From contig CAZYDU010000006.1 in the NCBI GenBank assembly GCA_964646345.1, positions 1-64,000 of the forward strand: a stretch of DNA of 64,000 nt. Direction: 5' to 3'. This DNA comes from RGIG1681 sp964646345. Lineage in GTDB: Bacteria > Bacillota > Clostridia > Christensenellales > UBA1242. The notes under the pieces were generated by a model. The model saw only the letters and a program-made list of their open reading frames with translations. It did no database searches and had not been told where the DNA came from. Below are positions 33,245 through 42,272 of this stretch, in pieces. Numbering within the stretch: the stretch's first letter is position 1; the number at the start of each line of letters is the position of its first letter. The translations under genes and the position numbers were made by a program.

Positions 33245-34054
33245 TCAAAAACCCCTTTTCTCTTGGGATTTTTTCCACATCTTTCCAGTCGTTTTTGCTA
33301 AAAAGTATGGCGAACAAAATTTCGATAAAAAGTATGCAAGTTTATTAATAAAGCCGGGAATTACCATTGCTTTTTTACGTTTTAAAGCTTTTAGCCCACA
33401 CCTTGCGACCTTGTCAGTTGAAAGCGTTGTGATTTTACCCTTAAATCCCATAGATTTAATACTTTCCTGCATTTCCTTTGTCGTTGCCATACCACTTGGA
33501 CAAACGGTTGTCACAACTATATTTTTATCCTTCCATTCATATTTTAATGCAAGCATCATGCTTGTTAAAAATGACTTGGTTGAAGCATATAAAGCCATAT
33601 GCGGAATCGGTTGAAAAGCAGACTGGCTCGACACAGTCAAAACTTCAAATTTTTTAGCATCATCTCGAATTTCTGCTAGCATTTTAGTAAGTTCTAATGT
33701 TCCAATACAATTAACTTGTATGGTTGTCTCAATTTCTTCATTTGAAAATCTAAAAATATCTCCTTCAACAATAGACCCGGCATTATTAATAAGTTTATTA
33801 ACAACCAAACCGCAAGCATTGCTTTCATCAATCAAATTTTCTCTTGATTTTCTTTTCGACAAATCACAAACAAAAGTCTTCACAAAAATATCTTTTAATT
33901 CCGCATTAAAATCGCCCAAAAGAGCGTCCAGCTTAGTTTGACTAGTGCCAACTAAAATTAGGTTTTCTTTTTTCTCTGCTAAAATTTTAACAAAAGCCCT
34001 TCCCAAGCCCCCGCAAGCACCTGTTATAAGAGTGCAATACTTTTTTTCTTCCAT
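33245..34054 (-). CDS. Short-chain dehydrogenase/reductase (DltE-like)
   Basis: 269 residues. Classical SDR: TGACGGLGRAF nucleotide loop, LINNAGS, active-site VSSQSAF and YASTK. The C-terminal part has a hydrophobic, basic segment (LAYFLSKFCSPYFLAK), typical of SDRs that associate with membranes or act on lipids or ketones. Its ATG overlaps the stop of the rRNA methyltransferase gene (TAATG), so the two are translationally coupled. The substrate is unknown. Confidence 0.88.
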   Translation of the reverse strand: MEEKKYCTLITGACGGLGRAFVKILAEKKENLILVGTSQTKLDALLGDFNAELKDIFVKTFVCDLSKRKSRENLIDESNACGLVVNKLINNAGSIVEGDIFRFSNEEIETTIQVNCIGTLELTKMLAEIRDDAKKFEVLTVSSQSAFQPIPHMALYASTKSFLTSMMLALKYEWKDKNIVVTTVCPSGMATTKEMQESIKSMGFKGKITTLSTDKVARCGLKALKRKKAMVIPGFINKLAYFLSKFCSPYFLAKTTGKMWKKSQEKRGF

Positions 34055-35460
34055 TATATTCTAAGCCCCCTTGGATACAAATTTTTCAATCTTCCACCAC
34101 TTGCTTTCGCTCCGCCAATAGCGTAACCATTTCTCGTCACAACAACATATCCTTTGATGTTTTCTTGCGGTCTAAAAATTTCTTCTCCATGCAAATATTT
34201 TTTTAATTCTTCATCAGATAATTCTATTTTATACTTGAATAAATTTTCACATGCCATAAACAAGTTATGATTTGGTTCAAAGCGATTTTTTTCAATCGAC
34301 CCAATTTTAACTCCAACCAAATTGAACCTAAGACTCTCTAGAGCCATTCTCATTTCCCCGTCAAAAGCTTTTGGTGCAAGATATATATTATCCCCAGCTC
34401 TATAAAGTTCTCGCCATGAAAAATCTTGAATAAGATTATTTTTAGAAAATTCCAGAACGAGTTTATTTTCACTTTGACCTATTTGAACTAGACACTTTCC
34501 ATGTTTTTTTGAATATAATTCATTTTTTACATCACTACCTTCATTTTCAAACACAGCTATAAATTGTCCCTCGCCTGGAGCTTTATATGGCAAAAACTTT
34601 CTCGCCTTTTCTCCAAGATTATTTTCTAGATTTGACTGAATTGTTACACTTTTAATTTTTTCATCAATATCTAAAAGTTTAAATTTTCCATCATTTAGAA
34701 TATGCCTTACAATTTCTTCATCTTCCTTTTCATTAAAAGTACAAGTTGAATAAACAAGTTTCCCACCAAGTGCAACCAGTTGTTTTGCGATGTCAACAAT
34801 TTCTTTTTGTCTTTGATGACACAACAATACATTTGATTCACTCCATTCTGAAATTGTTTCTGGATTTTTTCTAAACATTCCTTCGCCAGAACATGGACTA
34901 TCCACAAAAACATAATCAAAAAAACCTTTAAATATTAACAAATCCTTTGGTTCTTCATTCAAAACTATAACATTTTTAAATCCCTGCCTTTCAATATTAG
35001 ATTGCAATATATCAGCCCTTGACTTTATAATCTCATTCGAAAATATTATGCTTTCTTCGCTAACTCTACATGCAATTTGACTGGTTTTGCCACCTGGAGA
35101 AGCACATAAATCTAAAACTTTAAGGGGTCTCGTTTCTTTTCCTATTTCACTTGAACAAACCGCCAGCATGCTTGATGGTTCTTGAATATAAATAAGTCCC
35201 GATAAATGCTCATCGCTTACACCTATTTTTTTGTTAGTTTCAAAAACAAATCCGTCATTTGCAAACTCAATTTTTGTCAAGTTTCCACCCAATGTATTAT
35301 GTTCTAAAAATTCTTCAACGGAAATTTTTTTAACATTAACTCTCAAGCCACGAACAGCAGGATTATCCATAGCTTCAATATAACTTTGATAATCTTCTTT
35401 TAAAATATTTTTCATCTGAGCCAAATAATTCTCAGGTAGTAATTTACTAATTTTATCCAT
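34054..35460 (-). CDS. rRNA cytosine-C5 methyltransferase, RsmF/NOL1-NOP2-sun family
   Basis: 468 residues from the ATG at 35460. The frame extends to an ATG at 35562, but those 34 residues are AT-rich junk (YFFYFIDIYLIILFYF) and precede the promoter. It transfers a methyl group from SAM to C5 of a cytosine in 16S rRNA. Motifs: DLCASPGGKTSQI (SAM), VDSPCSGEGMFRKNPE (motif IV Cys) and VYSTCTFNEKEDE (motif VI catalytic Cys). The C-terminal half has the RsmF extra domains, ending in a PUA-like FRPQENIKGYVVVTRNG. There is no ribosome site; -10 TATATT lies six bases before the ATG, so a leaderless mRNA is predicted. Confidence 0.92.
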   Translation of the reverse strand: MDKISKLLPENYLAQMKNILKEDYQSYIEAMDNPAVRGLRVNVKKISVEEFLEHNTLGGNLTKIEFANDGFVFETNKKIGVSDEHLSGLIYIQEPSSMLAVCSSEIGKETRPLKVLDLCASPGGKTSQIACRVSEESIIFSNEIIKSRADILQSNIERQGFKNVIVLNEEPKDLLIFKGFFDYVFVDSPCSGEGMFRKNPETISEWSESNVLLCHQRQKEIVDIAKQLVALGGKLVYSTCTFNEKEDEEIVRHILNDGKFKLLDIDEKIKSVTIQSNLENNLGEKARKFLPYKAPGEGQFIAVFENEGSDVKNELYSKKHGKCLVQIGQSENKLVLEFSKNNLIQDFSWRELYRAGDNIYLAPKAFDGEMRMALESLRFNLVGVKIGSIEKNRFEPNHNLFMACENLFKYKIELSDEELKKYLHGEEIFRPQENIKGYVVVTRNGYAIGGAKASGGRLKNLYPRGLRI

Positions 35461-35466
35461 ACAAAA

Positions 35467-35495
35467 AATATACAATAAATTTTTAATTTCGTCTA
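35467..35495 (-). promoter_or_regulatory. Promoter giving a leaderless rsmF mRNA
   Basis: Minus strand TAGACG (35495-35490), 17-base spacer, TATATT (35472-35467), then TTTTGT and the ATG. Confidence 0.5.
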
Positions 35496-35555
35496 TAAAA
35501 TAGAATAAAATTATTAAATAAATATCAATAAAATAAAAAAAATAATTAATTAATC

Positions 35556-35584
35556 TAGACAAATAAAAATCAAAGTGCTATAAT
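35556..35584 (+). promoter_or_regulatory. Promoter of typA
   Basis: TAGACA (35556-35561), 17-base spacer, TATAAT (35579-35584) with extended TGC. Predicted start near 35591. Confidence 0.65.
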
Positions 35585-35599
35585 TTGTGAGTAATTTAA

Positions 35600-35629
35600 A
35601 AACAAACTGCAAGGTTTGTTTATTTTTTT
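35600..35629 (+). promoter_or_regulatory. Terminator-like hairpin in the typA leader (attenuator candidate)
   Basis: AAACAAAC (35600-35607) pairs with GTTTGTTT (35614-35621), followed by A and seven T, all between the promoter and the GGAG site of typA. The stem is weak (two G-C pairs), so termination would be partial or temperature-sensitive. Confidence 0.45.
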
Positions 35630-35646
35630 GTAAATTGGAGTTTATT

Positions 35647-37485
35647 ATGGAAGAAAATCAAATTAGAAATATTGCAATAATCGCCCACGTAGACCACGGC
35701 AAAACAACACTTGTAAATGCACTTTTGAAAGAAGGTGGCGTTTTTAGAGACAACCAAGCAGTTCAAGACAGAGTTATGGACTCAAACGCTTTGGAACGTG
35801 AAAGGGGTATTACAATCTTTAGTAAAAACGCCTCGCTTATGTATAATGGCGTAAAAATCAATGTTGTTGACACACCAGGACACGCAGATTTTGGTGGCGA
35901 AGTTGAACGTGTACTCAAAATGGTTGACGGCGTACTTTTGGTTGTTGATGCATTTGAAGGCACAATGCCACAAACAAGATTTGTTCTTGAAAAAGCACTC
36001 GCTCTTGGGCTCAAAGTTATCGTTGTTGTTAATAAAATTGACAGAAAAGATGCAAGAGTAAAAGAAGTTATTGATGAAGTTTTGGACCTTTTGCTAGACT
36101 TAGATGCAAATGAAGAACAACTTGACTCTCCTTTTGTTTTTGCTTCAGCAAGAAGCGGAATTGCTTCACTCGACCAAAACACTCTTGGCACTGATATGAA
36201 ACCACTTTTAGACACAATTATTTCACATATCCCAGCTCCAACATCTGACCCAAACAAATCATTTAAAATGCTTGTTTCTTCATGTGAAGCCAATGATTAT
36301 TTAGGCAAACTTGCAGTTGGCAAAGTTGACCAAGGTTCTGTTAAAGTTAACGAAACTGTTAACATTGTTAACTATCACGATGCAAACAAAAATAAAACAT
36401 TTAAAATAACAAATATTTTTGAGTTCCAAGGACTTAAGAAAGTTCCTGTAACTGAAGCAAACCCTGGAGACATAGTTTGTTTGTCTGGTTCTGATGAAGT
36501 TACAATCGGAGACACAGTTGCAAATGCAAACGACTTAGAACCTATCCCATTTGTAAAAATCAGCGAACCATCTATTGAAATGGAATTTTCAGTCAATGAC
36601 TCTCCACTCGCTGGAACTGAAGGCAAATTTTTCACTTCTCGTCATCTTCGTGATAGACTTTTCAAAGAAGCTGTTAAAGATTTATCATTAAAAGTTTATG
36701 AAACTGAAAGTGCTGATAGATTTAGAGTTTTAGGCCGTGGCGAAATGCATATTTCAATTTTGGTTGAAAACATGAGACGTGAAGGCTATGAATTTCAAGT
36801 ATCAATGCCAAAAGTTATTTTCAAACAAGAAAATGGCGTAACGTTAGAACCTATCGACAACCTAACAATCGATGTTCCTGAAACCTGTGTTTCAACAATC
36901 ATGGGTGCAATGGGTGTTAGAAAAGGCGAACTTTTAAATATGTCGCCAAAAGGAAGCAGAATTAGAATGGAATTTAAAATTCCATCACGTGGATTATTTG
37001 GTTACAAGAGCGAATTTTTAACACAAACAAATGGTGAAGGTATTATGAGTTCAATCTCAAGCGGTTACGAACCATTTAAGGGAACAATCAACACCAGAAA
37101 CTATGGTGCACTTATTGCTTATGAAAGTGGAGAATCTATTGTTTATGGATTATTTAACACACAAGAACGTGGAAGACTTTTAATTGGTGCTGGTGTCAAA
37201 GTTTATGGTGGTATGGTTGTTGGTATCAATCCAAAAGCTGAAGACATTGTTGTTAACGTTTGCAAGAAAAAACAACTAACAAACATTCGTTCAAGTGCAT
37301 CTGATGAAGCATTGCGTCTAACACCTATAAAACCATTAACTTTGGAAGAAAGTCTTGAGTTTTTAGGAGAAGACGAACTATTGGAAGTTACACCAGAAAG
37401 TTTGAGAATTAGAAAGAAAATCCTTGACCACACAATTCGTGGCAGAGAAACATTTAGAAAAAAACAAGAAATGAATAATAAATAA
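35647..37485 (+). CDS. typA: Translational GTPase TypA/BipA
   Basis: 612 residues from the ATG at 35647 (TTGGAG seven bases upstream); a longer frame back to 35587 lies in the leader. Ribosome-binding GTPase of the EF-G family that assists 50S assembly and low-temperature growth. G1 AHVDHGKTTL, switch II DTPGHADFGGEVER, NKID (G4), SARSG (G5); then domain II, two alpha/beta domains as in EF-G and the BipA-specific C-terminal domain with GLFGYKSEFLTQTNGEG and KKKQLTNIRSS. The length is normal. Confidence 0.96.
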   Translation: MEENQIRNIAIIAHVDHGKTTLVNALLKEGGVFRDNQAVQDRVMDSNALERERGITIFSKNASLMYNGVKINVVDTPGHADFGGEVERVLKMVDGVLLVVDAFEGTMPQTRFVLEKALALGLKVIVVVNKIDRKDARVKEVIDEVLDLLLDLDANEEQLDSPFVFASARSGIASLDQNTLGTDMKPLLDTIISHIPAPTSDPNKSFKMLVSSCEANDYLGKLAVGKVDQGSVKVNETVNIVNYHDANKNKTFKITNIFEFQGLKKVPVTEANPGDIVCLSGSDEVTIGDTVANANDLEPIPFVKISEPSIEMEFSVNDSPLAGTEGKFFTSRHLRDRLFKEAVKDLSLKVYETESADRFRVLGRGEMHISILVENMRREGYEFQVSMPKVIFKQENGVTLEPIDNLTIDVPETCVSTIMGAMGVRKGELLNMSPKGSRIRMEFKIPSRGLFGYKSEFLTQTNGEGIMSSISSGYEPFKGTINTRNYGALIAYESGESIVYGLFNTQERGRLLIGAGVKVYGGMVVGINPKAEDIVVNVCKKKQLTNIRSSASDEALRLTPIKPLTLEESLEFLGEDELLEVTPESLRIRKKILDHTIRGRETFRKKQEMNNK

Positions 37486-37488
37486 CAA

Positions 37489-37524
37489 AAAAATGAACCC
37501 TACAATTAAGTAGAGTTCATTTTA
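37489..37524. terminator. Bidirectional terminator between typA and a lipoprotein gene
   Basis: AATGAAC-CTAC / GTAG-GTTCATT stem with one bulge per arm, T/A runs outside. Confidence 0.7.
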
Positions 37525-37534
37525 TTTTGTAAAA

Positions 37535-38782
37535 TTAATATTCTTCTTTTTTTGTTGGTTTAATATCCAAATAATAGTCAACATAATTGACCGAAAAATC
37601 ATCTACACCTTCAGTTGGCTCGCTAGTCTCACTTGCAATAATTTGCCAAGTTCTAACAACACTTTCAGTTTGGTCTTCATACTCCCCAACTGGGAAATTC
37701 CATGTGCAATATTCAGGATATTTTAATGTAAACGTTGTATTATATGTTCCAATATCCGTAGCCGAAACATCTCCCGAAACTGTAAAATAGTCACTGCTGA
37801 TATTTGTTCCTTGTATATTTAATTCAGCCCCAGTGTGAGTTTGATTTGTTAATACCGGAACATCAATGCTTCGTTTAGAAATTATCCAAGTAGCATGTGT
37901 GGCAGTAACCGAACCTTCATTAGTTCCATCATTCCACGCAAACTTGTTTGGATTTTTTAAACTAAACGTAATAGAATATGAACCACAAACAGAACCACTA
38001 TCTTTTAAATTCGCATGAGTCATAGTCCAAATGTTTTCATCAAAATTATTTAAAACTAAATAATGATTAACTGGTTGACCCGCCGAATCAATTTCAAAAT
38101 AAAATCCATTACAAATTGCAGAAATAGCAGGTGCTTCAACTATTGTTCTTTCAGGTTTCCAAGCAGTCGTTGAAACCCATTCACTTGCCCGATAAAATTC
38201 TGTATTGCTTATAGCTCGAACCTTGTAGGTCGCACCCCACTCCAATGAAATAGTTGTTTGAGTTGTTGTTTGAATCTCTCCAAATTCTGCCGTGTCATTT
38301 TTTAGAATTTTATATTCATAAGCCGTAGCCTTTGCAACCGTCTCCCATGATAGAATCTCCAAATCATCATCAAAATTCAAAGCAGGAGAAGCAAGGGTTG
38401 GTTGGTCAAAAATAATCTTAACCATATATTTTGAATATTCTTTATAGAAAAACGAAATTTCATATTCACTACCAATTACTATATTATTATCATTAGGAAT
38501 ATTACTTTCAATTTCAAATCCAACAGAATCGCCATCTTTTTTAGATAATTTTGCAGTAGTCCCATCATCAAAACATGCTTTAATCACAAACAAACTATCA
38601 ATTTCCAATTCATCGTCAAAAATAACATGAATTGTTTCCCCGGTTTCAGAAAGTTTTTTATCTCCATAAAACACAGAAAATCCAATTTCAACCGCTTCAG
38701 TTTTGCTACAACCAGTTACAAGGAAAAAACAAGGCACAATAACACAAAACATCAATAAAAACAAATTCTTTATCCTTTTCAT
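37535..38782 (-). CDS. Lipoprotein with Ig-like/MBG-type domains
   Basis: 415 residues from the ATG at 38782, with GGAG about ten bases upstream. The signal peptide ends in the lipobox LVTGC, so the Cys is lipidated and the protein is tethered outside. After it come a beta domain (about 25-115), a fibronectin-like part (about 120-200, ASPALNFDDDLEILSWETV), and two repeats with the pattern V-x-x-P-x-L-x-x-Q-T-H-T-G-A-x-L and TWxI at their end, as in MBG-type modules. It probably binds or scaffolds at the cell surface. The 42273-44744 product is a larger protein of the same kind. Confidence 0.82.
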   Translation of the reverse strand: MKRIKNLFLLMFCVIVPCFFLVTGCSKTEAVEIGFSVFYGDKKLSETGETIHVIFDDELEIDSLFVIKACFDDGTTAKLSKKDGDSVGFEIESNIPNDNNIVIGSEYEISFFYKEYSKYMVKIIFDQPTLASPALNFDDDLEILSWETVAKATAYEYKILKNDTAEFGEIQTTTQTTISLEWGATYKVRAISNTEFYRASEWVSTTAWKPERTIVEAPAISAICNGFYFEIDSAGQPVNHYLVLNNFDENIWTMTHANLKDSGSVCGSYSITFSLKNPNKFAWNDGTNEGSVTATHATWIISKRSIDVPVLTNQTHTGAELNIQGTNISSDYFTVSGDVSATDIGTYNTTFTLKYPEYCTWNFPVGEYEDQTESVVRTWQIIASETSEPTEGVDDFSVNYVDYYLDIKPTKKEEY

Positions 38783-38815
38783 CAGTCCCATTCTCCTTAT
38801 ATCCATCTACACAAA

Positions 38816-38845
38816 AGTATACATTTAAAATTTAGAAAGTGTCAA
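38816..38845 (-). promoter_or_regulatory. Promoter of the 415-residue lipoprotein gene
   Basis: Minus strand TTGACA (38845-38840), 18-base spacer, TATACT (38821-38816). Confidence 0.65.
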
Positions 38846-39320
38846 GCATAATGAGTTTTAACAAAAATTTTTCTTATTATAAATTCTTTAATTATTATAA
38901 GTAATTTTTGATAAATACATACAACGAAAACAAAACTAATTTAAAATCACAAAACATATAAAACTTTAATAATTTAATGTCTAAATGTAAATATTTGTAA
39001 TATTTTTACTAAATTTTACATTTTTTAATCAGTTTTTTATTAATTTCTATTCTAATCAAAAAACGCAATTTTTATTAAATTATTTCGAAATTTATACATT
39101 TTACAAAAAGTTATCAATGAAATACAAAAATCAATTACTTAAATAACAAATCACAAACACAAAAGTCGACAAACAACTATCACGCAATTAATAAACATTG
39201 CATAATATGATAATGGAAAGAATAGCACATTTTACCTTTTTCAGCTAGACTTTCCAAAACAACAAAAGACAACCCCAAAATCACCAAATGATAAATTATT
39301 TTGATTTCGCTATACAAATC
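38846..39320. other. Non-coding AT-rich stretch
   Basis: No frame, tRNA or clear hairpin here on either strand. It lies downstream of the methyltransferase operon terminator and upstream of the lipoprotein promoter. Confidence 0.4.
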
Positions 39321-39321
39321 A

Positions 39322-39352
39322 ATAAGGACAAGCTAACAGCCTGTCCTTATTT
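39322..39352 (-). terminator. Terminator after the methyltransferase gene
   Basis: AATAAGGACA / TGTCCTTATT stem, with T/A runs. Confidence 0.8.
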
Positions 39353-40120
39353 TTATTTTTTCAAAATATCCATAATATGAGAACTTGCTCCCAAAAGCTC
39401 AAATCTTTCGCAAATCGAAAGTTGATATTTTTTATAAATCTCAAAATCTTCCTGCGATAACTTATTTATATATGGTCTTATATAATCTGTTGCACCGTCA
39501 ACACCAATAATCTTAAGTCGTTTCAGCCCCGCATCATCTTTGAGTTTATCAATTTCTTCAATACGAACATAACTATATAAGTCTTCTGGTTTTGTTATGC
39601 AGTTAAAGTTCTCATCAAGTTTATTTTCACTTAAAACTTTTTGCAAATTTCCTTCTTTTATCGCATAGGTAATAAAAGCATACTCATTAGTTAAATACAT
39701 GATAAATAAAATGCCATCTTTTCTTAATACCCTTTTAGCTTCCATTATAGCTTTTAATTTGTCTTCATGCGAAAACAAATGGTAAGTAGGTCCGAACAAA
39801 AGAGCAATATCAAAACTTTCATCTTTAAATTTTAGATTTAAAGCATTACCCTGTTTTGCAATAATGCTTTTATTTTTTAATTTAATCTGACTAACATTTT
39901 TATTGACAAGCTCAACCGCCGTAAGCTTATGTCCAAGCTCGGCAAGAGCTACAGAATATCTGCCAGTACCTGCACCTATATCCAAAATATCTAAATTTTG
40001 TCTTTCTCCAATCACTTGTTTTATTTTTTCAAGTGCAACAAAAAACTCAACTTGACCATGCCTAGACAATAATCTTTTATCTTCATTAAATTTGTTATAA
40101 TACTTTTCAAGTAAATCCAT
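39353..40120 (-). CDS. Class I SAM-dependent methyltransferase
   Basis: 255 residues. Rossmann-type methyltransferase: motif I ILDIGAGTGRYSVALAELGH, acidic loop VELVNKN, motif IV DIALLFGPTYHL, and motif post-I KFKDESFDIALL. It resembles small-molecule methyltransferases of the Methyltransf_11/25 group; the substrate is unknown. AAAGGCTA before the ATG and a two-base gap to the upstream membrane gene indicate an operon. Confidence 0.9.
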   Translation of the reverse strand: MDLLEKYYNKFNEDKRLLSRHGQVEFFVALEKIKQVIGERQNLDILDIGAGTGRYSVALAELGHKLTAVELVNKNVSQIKLKNKSIIAKQGNALNLKFKDESFDIALLFGPTYHLFSHEDKLKAIMEAKRVLRKDGILFIMYLTNEYAFITYAIKEGNLQKVLSENKLDENFNCITKPEDLYSYVRIEEIDKLKDDAGLKRLKIIGVDGATDYIRPYINKLSQEDFEIYKKYQLSICERFELLGASSHIMDILKK

Positions 40121-40122
40121 AA

Positions 40123-40755
40123 TTAGCCTTTATCTTCTTGTTTGTCATTTGACGAAATTTCAAAATCTTTCACTTCTATTGAATTATCTGAATTAACAAT
40201 AACTTCACCGGTTTCTTTGCTGTGGTTTTTTTCATTTTTTACAATTTTAATAAGCTCTACAAGTTCAAAACCACCATTAATCAAAAGCATTACACCTATA
40301 AAAATTGATAGTATATTTTTAGCAACATTAGTTCCACTTAAAATAGCTGTCACTAATGCTAAAGTTGTTACAATAATTCCAATAACAAATTCAGTTACCC
40401 AACCCTGCTCTTTTCTTTGCCTTTGTTTTAATGCAGAAATAATCAAACTAACACCACTATAGCATATTATTGCAGACAAAGCGATACCAAAAAATCTTGG
40501 CCACAACAACATAAAAAAACCTATTACAACCGCAATAATACCAAATGCCAGCATTCCAAAACTCTTATCATCAACAGACATTAACGAATAAATTATGATA
40601 CAAACAATTCCAGCCACAAGCAAAATATAGCAAAGCACATATTCAACAAAATTGAACATTTTGGATAACAATACACAAAATAAAATACCAAGCAAAATAT
40701 AACAAAATGTCAAAATTGTCTTTTTAAAATTTTCTTTTTTAAATAATGTTTTCAT
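40123..40755 (-). CDS. DUF308/HdeD-like membrane protein
   Basis: 210 residues with six hydrophobic helices between about 14 and 165, arranged in pairs as in DUF308 (HdeD). A short charged cytosolic C terminus follows. The GGAG site lies before the ATG. HdeD proteins are linked to acid or stress resistance, but the role here is unknown. It is the first gene of a two-gene operon with the methyltransferase. Confidence 0.82.
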   Translation of the reverse strand: MKTLFKKENFKKTILTFCYILLGILFCVLLSKMFNFVEYVLCYILLVAGIVCIIIYSLMSVDDKSFGMLAFGIIAVVIGFFMLLWPRFFGIALSAIICYSGVSLIISALKQRQRKEQGWVTEFVIGIIVTTLALVTAILSGTNVAKNILSIFIGVMLLINGGFELVELIKIVKNEKNHSKETGEVIVNSDNSIEVKDFEISSNDKQEDKG

Positions 40756-40824
40756 CTACAAATCTCCAAGTACATTTTATAATAAAAAATTGCATTTGGC
40801 AACAAAAACAAATATAATTTTAAC

Positions 40825-40853
40825 TTGCATCATGTCTCAAATAATGATAAAAT
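40825..40853 (+). promoter_or_regulatory. Promoter of coaE
   Basis: TTGCAT (40825-40830), 17-base spacer, TAAAAT (40848-40853). Confidence 0.45.
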
Positions 40854-40868
40854 AACAATAGGTGTAAA

Positions 40869-41420
40869 ATGATAATTGGAATAACAGGAAAATCAGGTTC
40901 AGGAAAAAGCTATTTATCCACAATTTTGGCTGAAAAATTACAAGCCGAACACATTGATGTTGATAAAATTTCGCATCAAGTCCTTTCTTTTCCTGAAACA
41001 CAAAAATTCTTAAAAAAAGAATTTGGTAATGATATTTTTGACGAAGAAATACTCAACAGAAAAAAACTCGGAAAAATCGTGTTTTGTGACCATGATAAAC
41101 TTAATTTGCTCAACAAGTTCTGTAAAATTCAAATAGAAAAGAAACTTGATGAGTTAATAAAAACCGAAACAAAACCATTAATTCTTGATTATGCCCTTCT
41201 GCCATGGCTAAAACAATTCAAGCTTTGTGATGTAAAAATTTTGCTAACGGCAGACTTTGAAACAAGGTATAGTAGAGTTAATTTACGTGAAAATATTACA
41301 AAAGAGTATTTTAAATCAAGGGACAATTCAGTTGAGAATTACAATGAAAATTTTTTCGATTATGTTTATAAAAATTTAACACAAAAATCAATAGATGAGC
41401 TTATTGAAAAGTTAATATAA
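40869..41420 (+). CDS. coaE: Dephospho-CoA kinase
   Basis: 183 residues, slightly shorter than the usual 195-205. Last step of coenzyme A synthesis: phosphorylation of the ribose 3'-hydroxyl. P-loop GITGKSGSGKS, DVDKISHQ (substrate-binding D), and DYALLPW in place of the common P-L-L-F-E. The lid helix with R residues is near RYSRVNLRENI. AGGTGT precedes the ATG. It is followed after 18 bases by a FabG-like gene in the same direction. Confidence 0.9.
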   Translation: MIIGITGKSGSGKSYLSTILAEKLQAEHIDVDKISHQVLSFPETQKFLKKEFGNDIFDEEILNRKKLGKIVFCDHDKLNLLNKFCKIQIEKKLDELIKTETKPLILDYALLPWLKQFKLCDVKILLTADFETRYSRVNLRENITKEYFKSRDNSVENYNENFFDYVYKNLTQKSIDELIEKLI

Positions 41421-41438
41421 TCAGCAAAAGGAGTTTTT

Positions 41439-42173
41439 ATGATAAGGAAAACAGTAATTATAACCGGCGGATTTGGAGATATTGGCAAGGCAACTGCTAG
41501 AAAATTTGCTCAAAATCACTACAACATCGCATTGGGATATTACAATACTTTCAGTTCAGAATTTATTGAAGAATTAAAGTCTTATGGAATTGAAATACTC
41601 GCTCTGCCATGCGACCAAAAAAACGAAAATGATATAATAAATTTTGTCAATTCGGTTTTTAAAGAATTTGAATATGTGGATTGTCTTGTTGCAAATGCTG
41701 GAAAATCTGAACCAGTACAATATTTAATCGATAAACAAACAGAACTTATTGACGAAATCATTGACACAAATTTGCGTGGTACAATTTTAATTAATCGTGA
41801 AGTTCTCAAACATTTCCAAGCACAAAAACATGGAAACATAGTAAATGTTTCTTCAATTTACGGTATTAGTGGCGGAAGTTTGGAATCCGTTTATTCTTCA
41901 TGCAAAGCCGGAATTATTGGTCTTACAAAATCGCTAGCTGTTGAAGTTGGTCCTTTTGTAAGAGTTAACGCAATAGCACCTGGTTGCATTGACACAAAAA
42001 TGACAAGCAATTTATCAAAAGTTGACAAAGAATGCGTTATTGACTCAACACCACTAAATAGATTAGGCATGCCTGAAGATGTTGCCAATGCAGTATATTT
42101 CCTAGCATCTGATGATAGTTCATTTATAACCGGAGAAGTTTTAGAAGTAACAGGCGGAGTTTCAAGATTTTAA
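41439..42173 (+). CDS. FabG-like 3-oxoacyl-ACP reductase/SDR
   Basis: 244 residues. TGGFGDIGKATARKF nucleotide loop, VANAGKS, active-site NVSSIYGISGG, Y-x-x-x-K in VYSSCKAG, and C-terminal GEVLEVTGGVSRF. This is the length and pattern of FabG, but FabG copies outside a fab cluster are often involved in other reductions. AAAGGAG precedes the ATG. It is probably co-transcribed with coaE. Confidence 0.87.
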   Translation: MIRKTVIITGGFGDIGKATARKFAQNHYNIALGYYNTFSSEFIEELKSYGIEILALPCDQKNENDIINFVNSVFKEFEYVDCLVANAGKSEPVQYLIDKQTELIDEIIDTNLRGTILINREVLKHFQAQKHGNIVNVSSIYGISGGSLESVYSSCKAGIIGLTKSLAVEVGPFVRVNAIAPGCIDTKMTSNLSKVDKECVIDSTPLNRLGMPEDVANAVYFLASDDSSFITGEVLEVTGGVSRF

Positions 42174-42211
42174 AAACTTAAAAACAAAGTTACAATCATA
42201 AAAATAAGTCA

Positions 42212-42272
42212 CAAAAAACAACCAAGTTTTAAATCAAAGAATTTTCTTTGAAATAAACATGGTTGTTTTTTA
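42212..42272. terminator. Bidirectional terminator
   Basis: AAAAAACAACCA / TGGTTGTTTTTT, 12 pairs with a long loop containing an inner AAAGAATT/AATTTTCTTT pairing. Confidence 0.75.

Noticed and set aside
33207..33614. 135-residue plus-strand frame
   Set aside because: Antisense of the SDR gene with well-supported motifs; no ribosome site.
35461..35562. N-terminal extension of rsmF
   Set aside because: Encodes an AT-driven Phe/Ile/Tyr string and includes the -10/-35 boxes.
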